From contig CALIRS010000232.1 in the NCBI GenBank assembly GCA_938042205.1, positions 1-5,847 of the forward strand: a stretch of 5,847 nt of DNA, written 5' to 3'. This DNA comes from an uncultured bacterium (GTDB lineage: Bacteria > Actinomycetota > Aquicultoria > SKW223). The position numbers and the translations under genes are program-made. Each line of letters starts with the position of its first letter. The first letter of the stretch is position 1. A model generated the notes under the pieces. The model ran no database searches, was not told the origin of the DNA, and saw only the letters and a program-made list of their open reading frames with translations. Below are positions 1-5,847 of this stretch, one piece after another.

Positions 1-2
1 CA

Positions 3-1220
3 AAAGAAAAGTTAATTGAAATTGAGAATCTAAAGAAGGTGGTGAGGAAAAAGAATAATGAAATGGCAGAACTCGAACGTGATATTTGGGGTCTGAAATA
101 TAGAGTTGAACAGATTAATCTTCTGGTTTCAGAAAGAAAAGAGAAGAAAAACTATATTTTAAAAGAAGCTGAAAATATTAAAAAAGAAATAAAGAATTTA
201 GAAGATGAGATTGAAACTTATAAATCTTTAACTCAGAGCCTGGAAAAGGTTAGAAAAAGATTAACACAACTTTATTCGCTTTATCAGGAATATTCAACCA
301 CTATTTCTTATCTTACCCAGAGGCTGGAGACCGCCACTACCAGTAGTTGGGAAAGATTTGAAAATTACAAGAAAGAAATTAACCAAATAATCTCAGATTC
401 AAGAGAGCTAAACATTCAAAAAGAGAAACTTTTAAAAAGGAAAGAAATACTTGCTGCACAACTTTCTCAGGTGGAGACAAACGTTTCCATGATAAGCCGC
501 GAAATTCTGGAAAAGACTGGGGTGACTGTGAGAAATGCAATAGAAAAGTATTTTGAACCTGATGATACTCTAATGTTAAAGGCTAAACACGAAAAGCTAA
601 AAAAAGAGTTTGAACTTCTCGGAGATTACAATCCATTAGCAGAAAGAGATTATGAGCGCTTAAAAGCAAGATCGGATTACTTAAAAAAACAAATTTCTGA
701 CTTAAAAGAAGCATGCGAGAATCTTAAAACAATAATTGGCGAGGTTAACTTAAAGATGACAGATATATTTTTAAGGGATTTAGGGAAAGTTTCACAAATA
801 TTTTCACAAAAATTTACTTATCTTTTCCCTGGAGGAGAAGCCAGATTGGATCTAACTGAACCCGAAAATCCTCTGGAGTCCCAGATAGAAATTTTTGCAA
901 GGCCAGGTGGTAAGAATCTGAAGCGCATTTCGCTTCTTTCTGGAGGAGAGAAAGCTATGGTTGCTTTGGCATTGGTGTTTGCCATAGAAGAGGTTTTTAA
1001 AATACCATTCTTGATGCTTGATGAGGTTGAACCATCTCTTGATGAATTAAACCTCAATCGGTTGATTCATCTAATTCGAGAAACAAGTAAAAGAAATCAA
1101 GTGATTATCATATCTCATCAGCCTAAAACAATCGAGGAAGCTGATGTCGTCTACGGAGTAACTATGAAGCGTTCAGGAGTAAGCTCTGTTTACTGCCAGA
1201 AATTTAGAGAAGCGGGGTAG
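3..1220 (+). CDS. smc: Chromosome partition protein SMC, C-terminal part (5' end outside window)
   Basis: This is the C-terminal part of the SMC ATPase, which compacts and segregates the chromosome with ScpA and ScpB. The frame is open to the left edge, so the GTG at 39 is an internal valine codon and not the start. Residues below are counted from that GTG. Residues 1 to about 250 are Lys/Glu-rich heptad sequence, the returning arm of the coiled coil, with a possible break near 96-104 (rich in Thr and Ser). The motif NPLAERDYERL (198-208) is the usual entry to the head. The head then shows FPGGEARLDL (263-272), the ABC signature LSGGE (300-304), Walker B FLMLDE (324-329), a D-loop with Leu334-Asp335, the switch His360, and the typical ending YGVTM...GVS (372-382). 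Walker A and the hinge lie upstream, out of view. The D-loop reads EVEPSLDE where EVDAxLDD/E is usual. The stop is four bases before ftsY, the classic smc-ftsY order. Identification is secure. Confidence 0.97.
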   Translation, partial: KEKLIEIENLKKVVRKKNNEMAELERDIWGLKYRVEQINLLVSERKEKKNYILKEAENIKKEIKNLEDEIETYKSLTQSLEKVRKRLTQLYSLYQEYSTTISYLTQRLETATTSSWERFENYKKEINQIISDSRELNIQKEKLLKRKEILAAQLSQVETNVSMISREILEKTGVTVRNAIEKYFEPDDTLMLKAKHEKLKKEFELLGDYNPLAERDYERLKARSDYLKKQISDLKEACENLKTIIGEVNLKMTDIFLRDLGKVSQIFSQKFTYLFPGGEARLDLTEPENPLESQIEIFARPGGKNLKRISLLSGGEKAMVALALVFAIEEVFKIPFLMLDEVEPSLDELNLNRLIHLIRETSKRNQVIIISHQPKTIEEADVVYGVTMKRSGVSSVYCQKFREAG

Positions 1221-1224
1221 AAGA

Positions 1225-2133
1225 ATGAGGGGATTTTCAACAGAAAGAAAAAATATATTTTCAAAAGCTATATTTAAGACAAGACAAAAACTGATGAAAT
1301 TTGTTGAAGCAGTAGGCGGAAGAAGCAAACTTTCTTTTGAAGATATCGAGGATATGCTCATTTCTATTGACTATCCACAAGAAATGACAGAAGAGATAGT
1401 TAATTATCTTAAAAATAATTACGTTACAGGTGAGGAATCACTTTCAGGGCTAAACGAGTATTTTGTTAAAAAGTTAAGCGATTTAAAAAGTTATCAGATA
1501 CCCGAAAAATTTACAGTTATTCTGGTGACCGGAGTTAATGGTTCGGGAAAGACAACTACCGTAGCTAAACTGGCTCATTTTTTTGAGAAACTTAAAAAGA
1601 AAGTTTTACTCTGTGCTGCTGACACATACCGTGCTGCTGGAAGTGAGCAGTTAGAAATCTGGGCAGAGAGATTAAATATTCCTGTGGTAAGTCAGATTAA
1701 AGGGGCTCATCCAGGAGCTGTGATTTTTGATTCAATTAAAAAAGGAATTGCATCTAAAGTGGACATTGTCCTCGCAGATACTGCAGGAAGACTTCATTCA
1801 AGATCAAATCTCATGGATGAATTAAAGAAAATTAAAAGGAGCGCAGAAAAAGCGGCAGAAGGCTATGCGGTTCAATCGATTCTTACTCTTGATGCTTTTC
1901 TGGGACAAAATGCTTTAAGACAGGTTGAGGAATTTAATAAGGCTTTAGATCTTGATTATTTAGCAATCACCAAAGCGGACGGTTCTGCAAAGGGAGGTGC
2001 CGTCTTGGCAGCTGCTTTAAAATTTAAGATTCCAATTGCTTTTATAGGGTACGGTGAAAATTTAAATGAAATTCAACTTTTTGAAAGTAAAGAGTACATA
2101 GATGAACTTTTTTGTCTCGAAAGTTTAAGGTGA
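1225..2133 (+). CDS. ftsY: Signal recognition particle receptor FtsY (SRP GTPase, NG domain only)
   Basis: FtsY is the membrane-associated receptor for SRP; with Ffh it forms a twinned GTPase that delivers ribosomes making membrane proteins to the translocon. The protein has 302 residues. The N domain is about 1-95 and starts with a basic helix (TERKNIFSKAIFKTRQKL, 6-23) of the kind that binds lipid in minimal FtsY proteins. The G domain shows the P-loop GVNGSGKT (103-110), insertion-box motif ADTYRAAG (132-139), DTAGRL (185-190), the Ffh/FtsY-shared GQNAL (227-231), guanine-specificity motif TKADGSAKGG (249-258) and closing GYGE (275-278). TKAD replaces the common bacterial TKLD, and His162 occupies the place of the usual Asp in the GADP-like motif; both are mild deviations. 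The long acidic A domain of E. coli FtsY is absent, as in many Gram-positive and thermophilic bacteria. The ATG is four bases after the smc stop, with a GGGG stretch (1214-1217) as a poor Shine-Dalgarno, so coupling to smc translation is likely. Confidence 0.97.
   Translation: MRGFSTERKNIFSKAIFKTRQKLMKFVEAVGGRSKLSFEDIEDMLISIDYPQEMTEEIVNYLKNNYVTGEESLSGLNEYFVKKLSDLKSYQIPEKFTVILVTGVNGSGKTTTVAKLAHFFEKLKKKVLLCAADTYRAAGSEQLEIWAERLNIPVVSQIKGAHPGAVIFDSIKKGIASKVDIVLADTAGRLHSRSNLMDELKKIKRSAEKAAEGYAVQSILTLDAFLGQNALRQVEEFNKALDLDYLAITKADGSAKGGAVLAAALKFKIPIAFIGYGENLNEIQLFESKEYIDELFCLESLR
2127..2133 (+). promoter_or_regulatory. Shine-Dalgarno site supporting a GTG start for the M20 peptidase
   Basis: AAGGTGA matches part of the AAGGAGGTGA consensus and lies six bases before the GTG at 2140. 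It overlaps the last codon and stop of ftsY. It is the best evidence for choosing this GTG over the in-frame GTG four codons later, and it suggests translation is coupled to ftsY. Confidence 0.7.
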
Positions 2134-2139
2134 AAATTA

Positions 2140-3255
2140 GTGAAAAGCGACGTGTATCTACGTGAAATATTCTTTAAACTGCTTTCTTTTGATTCGGAAA
2201 GTTTTAAAGAAAAGCAGCTGGCAGAAATAATCGCTTCGGAGCTGAGCACAATAGGATTTGATGTTTTCTTTGATCCGGTTCCAGCATCTGAAGGAAACAA
2301 TACTGTCAACCTGAGAGCCATATACCGTTCTGGAGAGAAGGCTATTCTTTTTTCAGCACATCTTGATACAGTGGTATCAACTGCAGGGCTTAAGATAGAT
2401 GTTGAAGGAAATATTGTACGTAGTAGTGGAAATACAATTCTTGGCGCAGATGACAAGGCAGGAATCGCTGCTATTTTAGCAGGCTCAAAATCTGCAATAG
2501 AAAGGGGTTTTCTACCAGTTTCTATTGAGATTCTTTTGACATCTGCTGAAGAAAAAGGATTATGGGGAGCAAGGTTTGTAAAAAAAGAGGATTTGATTTC
2601 AAGGTACGGTTTTGTGTTAGATGGAGAGGGTTCAGTAGGAACGATGGTTTTATCAGCACCATTTCACGAGAAAATAGAAGCCAGATTTAAAGGAAAAGCT
2701 GCACATGCTGGAGTTAATGCTAAAGATGGTAGATCAGCAATAGTAGCAATGTCAAAAGCAATAGGCACAGTTAAAACGGGTTATATCGAAGAAGGATTAA
2801 CCGCAAATATTGGTATTGTTTCTGGAGGAACGGCAATGAATATTGTTCCTGAAGAAGCGTATTATATTGGGGAAGTAAGGAGTGAGGATGAGAAAAGGCT
2901 CAATGATACCATTGAAAAATACAGGACAGCATGTCAGAAAGCATGTAAAGAGACAGGTGTTGAATTCAGTTTCAAACAGGAAAGGTTGTACGATGGATAT
3001 CGATTTTCAAAGAATGATGAAATGGTCAAGAATGCAATGAAAGTTTTTGAAAGTTTAAAGATCAAACCTACCCTCGTAAAGACCATGGGAGGTTCGGATG
3101 CCAATATTCTTAACGCTAAAGGTTTTAAGGTAATAAATATTGGAATTGGTTGTGGGAACCCACACACAAAAGAAGAATGGGCAGACTTGAGAGAGCTTGA
3201 AAGAGCAGCACGTTTTGTGGAGAAAATGATTTTTAGGGCTTCTGAATTTATCTGA
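2140..3255 (+). CDS. M20-family metallopeptidase, PepT-like (YqjE type)
   Basis: Predicted cytosolic di-zinc aminopeptidase of the M20 family, closest in pattern to the peptidase T-like group, so a tri- or dipeptidase role is plausible; the substrate is not proven. At 371 residues it has normal family length and no signal peptide. Ligand motifs occur in order: His74 and Asp76 in SAHLDTV, bridging Asp104 in GADDKAG, general base Glu137 and ligand Glu138 in SAEEKG, Asp161 in VLDGEG, and His342 in GNPHTKEEW. The dimerisation (lid) domain is about 178-290 and carries KGKAAHAGVN (185-193 region) with His189. All catalytic positions are present, so it should be active. The 'PHTKEEW' ending resembles the YqjE/PepT-2 branch and not classical PepT. 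The start is GTG, chosen from the Shine-Dalgarno at 2127-2133. The stop overlaps the next start as TGATG, which implies coupled translation with the DUF3866 gene. Confidence 0.9.
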   Translation: MKSDVYLREIFFKLLSFDSESFKEKQLAEIIASELSTIGFDVFFDPVPASEGNNTVNLRAIYRSGEKAILFSAHLDTVVSTAGLKIDVEGNIVRSSGNTILGADDKAGIAAILAGSKSAIERGFLPVSIEILLTSAEEKGLWGARFVKKEDLISRYGFVLDGEGSVGTMVLSAPFHEKIEARFKGKAAHAGVNAKDGRSAIVAMSKAIGTVKTGYIEEGLTANIGIVSGGTAMNIVPEEAYYIGEVRSEDEKRLNDTIEKYRTACQKACKETGVEFSFKQERLYDGYRFSKNDEMVKNAMKVFESLKIKPTLVKTMGGSDANILNAKGFKVINIGIGCGNPHTKEEWADLRELERAARFVEKMIFRASEFI

Positions 3256-4322
3256 TGAAGCTAAATTTAAAAGTTTTTACGGTAAAAGAAATTGTTAAAG
3301 AGGAAACTATCTTTCTGGTTAGTTTTCAGGAAACTGACATAAAGGGGATTGCTTACCGTAAATTTTTAAAAGATATAACTCGTGGTCAAAAAGTTCTTGT
3401 TAACACTACCTCTGTTGATATGAATCTTGGAACCGGAGGATTCCACTTTATCGTTGCTAATTTAGATAGTCCGGAAGTAAACCTGAAGGGACAGGGTCAT
3501 ATCATGAAGCTTAAATATACCCCGATGCAGTTTGCGGTCCCTGTAGTAGAAGAACTTAAAGATTATCAGAGAAGAGAGACGTTGTATTTAGAGAGTATCG
3601 TTATTGTTACGATGCTACATTCCCAGATCGCACCTTTAGCGATTCTTATAAAAAAATTTTTCCCGGACATGAGGATAACCGTTCTTCAAAATGATTTTTG
3701 TGCTCTTCCAGGTCCTTTCAGTAATCTTCTCAAATGGTTAAAGAAGAAGAAACTCATAGAATCTCTGATTACGTTTGGAAATGCTTTTGGCGGAGATAAA
3801 GAAGCTATAAATATTTATTCCGCTTTAGTTTACGCTGTTAATGTACTGAATTCAGAAGTGGTAATTATTTCTCCAGGTCCCGGAATGCCTGGAACCGGTA
3901 CAAGGCTGGGGAATGGTGCTATCGGTTCTATTGAGGCTCTTAATGCGGCTTTTGCAATGGGGATGGAACCAATTCTTACTCTAAGAATGTCTTCTAAGGA
4001 TACAAGAAATAGACATCGCGGATTATCTCATCATGTGGAAACGGTGCTTAGTCTTACCCTGTCGCCTGTAAAACTTTTTGTACCAGCTGCAAAAAAATTT
4101 GATAAAAGATCAAAAATTCTTCTTAAAGAGGAAGCGAAAAAACTTGATCTATTCGATAAAGCTGCAGTTTATGAGGTAGACGTAACTGGCTTTATGGAAG
4201 AATTAATGAAATATTCCAAATATCTTAAAACAATGGGGAGAAGTATTGAAGAAGACCCCCTTTTTTTTGCAGCAGCATCAGCTCCTGCGTATGCTCTGAG
4301 GGAGAAATTGAATGGGAGATAA
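3255..4322 (+). CDS. DUF3866 family protein, function unknown
   Basis: A conserved bacterial protein of 355 residues whose motifs I recognise as the DUF3866 family; no biochemical role is known to me. No signal peptide or membrane segment is evident, so it is probably cytosolic. Conserved blocks in order are: VLVNTTSVDMNLGTGGFHF (47-65), GHIMKLKYTPMQ (81-92), LHSQIAP (121-127), FGNAFGGDKEAIN (174-186), GPGMPGTGTRLG (208-219), and a strongly polar block with SSKDTRNRHRGLSHH (246-260) followed by VET. The glycine-rich loop and the Asp/Arg/His cluster look like a ligand or phosphate site and possible catalytic residues, but that is inference. The N-terminal region (1-70) looks like a small beta-rich domain before an alpha/beta core. 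The ATG overlaps the peptidase stop by one base and has no close Shine-Dalgarno, so translation probably depends on ribosomes ending the upstream gene. The 3' end overlaps the Nudix gene by 11 bases. Confidence 0.85.
   Translation: MKLNLKVFTVKEIVKEETIFLVSFQETDIKGIAYRKFLKDITRGQKVLVNTTSVDMNLGTGGFHFIVANLDSPEVNLKGQGHIMKLKYTPMQFAVPVVEELKDYQRRETLYLESIVIVTMLHSQIAPLAILIKKFFPDMRITVLQNDFCALPGPFSNLLKWLKKKKLIESLITFGNAFGGDKEAINIYSALVYAVNVLNSEVVIISPGPGMPGTGTRLGNGAIGSIEALNAAFAMGMEPILTLRMSSKDTRNRHRGLSHHVETVLSLTLSPVKLFVPAAKKFDKRSKILLKEEAKKLDLFDKAAVYEVDVTGFMEELMKYSKYLKTMGRSIEEDPLFFAAASAPAYALREKLNGR
4298..4304 (+). promoter_or_regulatory. Shine-Dalgarno site for the Nudix hydrolase gene
   Basis: GAGGGAG, close to the AGGAGG consensus, ends seven bases before the ATG at 4312. 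It lies inside the coding end of the DUF3866 gene and fixes the start that creates the 11-base overlap between the two genes. Confidence 0.7.
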
Positions 4323-4848
4323 ATTAATCGGGCAAGAACTCGCATTTAAAGGGAAAATATTTGAAGTTTACAGGGAAACCTGGAAAACAGAAACTGGTAA
4401 AACTATTAAAAGAGACGTTTGTCATCATAAAACTGCAGTTTCAGCGCTTCCCATTACTAAAAAAAATACCGTGTTTCTTGTTAAACAAATGAGACATGCA
4501 ATCAGAGAATCTCTTCTGGAGATACCTGCGGGTTTAGTTGAGGAAGGAGAAAGACCAGAAGATTCTCTAAAACGAGAATTAATTGAAGAAACCGGTTGTG
4601 TTACTAAAAAAATCAGAAAATTATCTGTTTATTACTCATCACCTGGTTTTACAGATGAAAAAATACATTTATACATTGCATTGGTTGAAAAAAAATCGGA
4701 TGTGTCTCCTGAACCTGATGAACAACTTATAGTTTATGAATTTGACCGTAGCGTGGTTGAAGAAATGGTGTTCTCAGGAAAAATCAAGGACGCCAAGACC
4801 ATAATGGCAATATTGCTTGCCAGAAATTTAAGGGTAGAAGATTTATAA
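4312..4848 (+). CDS. nudF: Nudix hydrolase, ADP-ribose pyrophosphatase type
   Basis: Predicted Mg-dependent hydrolase that splits ADP-ribose to AMP and ribose 5-phosphate, clearing a reactive NAD breakdown product. At 178 residues it is near the family's normal length. The Nudix box is complete (74-96): Gly74, Glu80, then RELIEETG with Arg88, Glu89, Glu92, Glu93 and Gly95. The hydrophobic last position is filled by Cys96. LEIPAGL (69-75) leads into the box, as in ADP-ribose hydrolases. Pro111, in SSPGFTDEKIHLYIA, falls 16 residues after the box glycine, the placement known to mark ADP-ribose specificity. VYEF (141-144) leads into the C-terminal part. The start is supported by the Shine-Dalgarno at 4298-4304. 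Location beside a xer gene is a recurrent arrangement in Gram-positive bacteria. Activity on other nucleoside diphosphate sugars cannot be excluded; the gene symbol rests on motif resemblance only. Confidence 0.9.
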   Translation: MGDKLIGQELAFKGKIFEVYRETWKTETGKTIKRDVCHHKTAVSALPITKKNTVFLVKQMRHAIRESLLEIPAGLVEEGERPEDSLKRELIEETGCVTKKIRKLSVYYSSPGFTDEKIHLYIALVEKKSDVSPEPDEQLIVYEFDRSVVEEMVFSGKIKDAKTIMAILLARNLRVEDL

Positions 4849-4856
4849 CAAAGAAT

Positions 4857-5774
4857 ATGAAGAAAGATGATCTGGTAAGATATGATGAATTAGATAAATC
4901 CCTTGAAGAATTTCTTTCACATCTTAGTCTTGAAAAAGGTTTCTCCAAGCATACAGTGGTTAGCTATCGCTTTGATTTAACACATTTTCTTGATTATCTC
5001 AGATCTGAAGGAATTAAAAATATCAGGAGTTTGAAAATCGATAATATCCGGAAATATTCCCAAAATATTGATCTTTCAGCAAGAACAAAAGCCAGACGTC
5101 TGTCAGCCATCAGAAGTTTCATAAAACACCTTATTGTCGAAGGAGAAATTGAAGGGATTGATCCTGAAGAAATTGAACTACCGAAACTTCCCAGAAAACT
5201 ACCAGCAGTACTTTCTCTATATGAAATTGAGGCAATCCTTAATTCTATAAAGGAAAAAGATTTCTTTGGTAGAAGGGATAGAGCCATAATTGAACTTCTT
5301 TATGCTACTGGAATTAGAGTTTCAGAGCTTTGTGGGATAAACCATGAAGATATAGACTTCTCTGAAGGAATGGTTTTAATAAGGGGGAAAGGTAAAAAAG
5401 AAAGAATAGTTCCTTATGGGAGTTATGCCAAAGAAGCGATTCTTGAATATATGCCTGAAAGGGCAAAAGTTCTCGGGAAAAGATTAACCGGAGAACCTGC
5501 TTTTTTCGTCTCGAGAAACGGTAGAAGATTGAATAGAGAGTCTGTTTTTCGAATTATCAAAAAAAGATCAAAAGTAGTGGGTATAAAAGTGGTTCATCCT
5601 CATATTTTTCGCCATAGCTTCGCCACTCATTTGCTTGAAAATGGAGCTGATTTGAGAACTGTCCAAGAGCTGTTAGGGCACTCGAGCATTATTACTACAG
5701 AAATTTATACTCATGTTACAAGAACTCATCTAAAAGAAGTTTTTAAAGCGTTTCATCCACGCTCAGGTATCTAA
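4857..5774 (+). CDS. xerD: XerD-like site-specific tyrosine recombinase
   Basis: Predicted recombinase that resolves chromosome dimers at a dif site during cell division. The 305 residues match the Xer family length. The core-binding SAM-like domain is about 13-100 (LEEFLSHLSLEKGFSKHTV, then SARTKARRLSAIRSF) and the catalytic domain about 118-300. All six catalytic residues are visible: Arg154 (ATGIRVSEL), Lys178 (RGKGKKERIVP), His249 and Arg252 (HPHIFRH), His275 (LLGHSS) and nucleophile Tyr284 (TEIYTHV). Their spacings equal those of E. coli XerD (24, 26 and 9 residues for the Arg-Lys, His-His and His-Tyr steps). The ENGADLR and YTHVT segments resemble XerD more than XerC, but a single-Xer system is possible. 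Placement in a housekeeping operon argues against a phage integrase. The first 12 or so residues extend beyond E. coli XerD. The ATG is eight bases after the Nudix stop with only AAAGAA before it, a weak ribosome site, so coupling is likely. Confidence 0.9.
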   Translation: MKKDDLVRYDELDKSLEEFLSHLSLEKGFSKHTVVSYRFDLTHFLDYLRSEGIKNIRSLKIDNIRKYSQNIDLSARTKARRLSAIRSFIKHLIVEGEIEGIDPEEIELPKLPRKLPAVLSLYEIEAILNSIKEKDFFGRRDRAIIELLYATGIRVSELCGINHEDIDFSEGMVLIRGKGKKERIVPYGSYAKEAILEYMPERAKVLGKRLTGEPAFFVSRNGRRLNRESVFRIIKKRSKVVGIKVVHPHIFRHSFATHLLENGADLRTVQELLGHSSIITTEIYTHVTRTHLKEVFKAFHPRSGI

Positions 5775-5781
5775 GAAGACC

Positions 5782-5810
5782 TTGAATATAGTTTAAAATA
5801 TCACTAAAGT
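5782..5810 (+). promoter_or_regulatory. Weak sigma-70-like promoter candidate
   Basis: TTGAAT (5782-5787) and TAAAGT (5805-5810) are separated by exactly 17 bases and match the -35 and -10 consensus at four of six positions each. The pair sits just after the recombinase gene, before a ribosome-binding stretch. In AT-rich DNA such pairs arise by chance, so this is tentative. Confidence 0.3.
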
Positions 5811-5812
5811 AA

Positions 5813-5824
5813 AAGAAGCTTCTT
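5813..5824. repeat. Perfect 12-bp palindrome, possible operator
   Basis: AAGAAGCTTCTT is its own reverse complement and spans 5813-5824. It has no loop and no T-run follows, so it is a poor terminator. If the promoter candidate just upstream is real, the palindrome would lie at or just after the transcription start, a position suited to a dimeric repressor. It could also be chance. Confidence 0.35.
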
Positions 5825-5836
5825 AAGGAAGGAAGG
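5825..5836 (+). promoter_or_regulatory. Ribosome-binding stretch, AAGG repeated three times
   Basis: AAGGAAGGAAGG is the purine-richest Shine-Dalgarno-like sequence in the window. The ATG directly after it (5837) reads only Met-Lys-stop, so it more likely serves a start near or beyond the right edge; the last two bases, AT at 5846-5847, would make an ATG nine bases downstream if the next base is G. A downstream gene on the + strand is therefore expected. Confidence 0.5.
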
Positions 5837-5847
5837 ATGAAATAAAT

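Noticed and set aside
39..41. GTG that could be read as the start of the first gene
   Set aside because: The same frame is open to the left edge with Lys/Glu-rich coiled-coil residues, and the protein is clearly the C-terminal part of a much larger SMC; the codon is internal.
818..1057. Antisense open frame of 79 codons opposite the SMC head
   Set aside because: It lies wholly opposite the conserved signature and Walker B region; its Ser/Arg-rich product matches no family I know. It is a shadow of the real gene.
1173..1361. Antisense open frame across the smc-ftsY junction
   Set aside because: No ribosome site or recognisable domain, and it overlaps two well-supported genes.
2073..2456. Antisense open frame of 127 codons across the ftsY-peptidase junction
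   Set aside because: The longest antisense frame, but the product is low-complexity Ser-rich sequence with no motif, opposite conserved catalytic regions.
2934..3167. Antisense open frame opposite the 3' part of the peptidase
   Set aside because: No motif or ribosome site; it is opposite the conserved C-terminal ligand region.
4256..4268. C5T8 homopolymer junction in the DUF3866 gene, a possible slippage or phase-variation tract
   Set aside because: The frame is intact and both neighbours are housekeeping genes. Similar runs of seven or eight A occur nearby (4091-4097, 4459-4466), as expected from base composition.
4994..5287. Antisense open frame opposite xerD
   Set aside because: Ser/Ile-rich shadow sequence with no family resemblance.
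4857..5774. Recombinase as evidence of an integrated phage, integron or other mobile element
   Set aside because: Length, catalytic spacing and operon context fit a chromosomal Xer protein. There are no flanking repeats, attachment site or cargo genes.
5775..5824. Rho-independent terminator after xerD
   Set aside because: The only perfect inverted repeat has no loop and no T-run follows; the AT-rich partial repeat near 5785-5802 has mismatches and almost no GC pairs.
5775..5847. dif recombination site next to xerD
   Set aside because: I could not find two approximately 11-base arms of the Xer type around a short centre in this tail.

Overview
The window is a compact, AT-rich bacterial housekeeping cluster. 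Six genes lie on the + strand with almost no space between them: the C-terminal third of SMC (running in from the left edge), FtsY, an M20-family metallopeptidase, a DUF3866 protein, an ADP-ribose-type Nudix hydrolase and a Xer tyrosine recombinase. About 73 bases of non-coding DNA follow before the right edge. I see no mobile element, CRISPR array, tRNA or rRNA. No gene is visibly broken; only SMC is cut, by the window boundary.

Organism: smc directly followed by ftsY, and a nudF-type Nudix gene near xerD, are gene orders familiar from Firmicutes and some deep-branching bacterial lineages. The sequence has AT-rich codons, many AGA/AGG arginine codons, Lys/Glu-rich proteins, and an FtsY with no long acidic N-terminal domain. 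This suggests a low-GC Gram-positive-like or deep-branching, perhaps thermophilic, anaerobe (for example Clostridia-like, Caldisericota or Atribacterota). That placement is inference, and the window does not settle it.

Layout: SMC (3-1220, open on the left), 4-base gap, FtsY (1225-2133), 6-base gap, M20 peptidase (2140-3255, GTG start with a clear Shine-Dalgarno), 1-base TGATG overlap, DUF3866 (3255-4322), 11-base overlap, Nudix (4312-4848, good Shine-Dalgarno), 8-base gap, XerD-like recombinase (4857-5774). The tail (5775-5847) holds a weak promoter-like pair, a perfect 12-bp palindrome and a triple AAGG ribosome-binding stretch, which suggests another gene begins at or just beyond the right edge.

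How they fit together: the spacing argues for one transcript with translational coupling. The outer genes handle the chromosome (SMC compaction and segregation, Xer dimer resolution) and membrane protein targeting (FtsY). The middle genes look like peptide turnover, nucleotide clean-up and one conserved protein of unknown function. The DUF3866 gene is the main unknown here. The rest is ordinary core genome, and I found no convincing new defence or mobile system.
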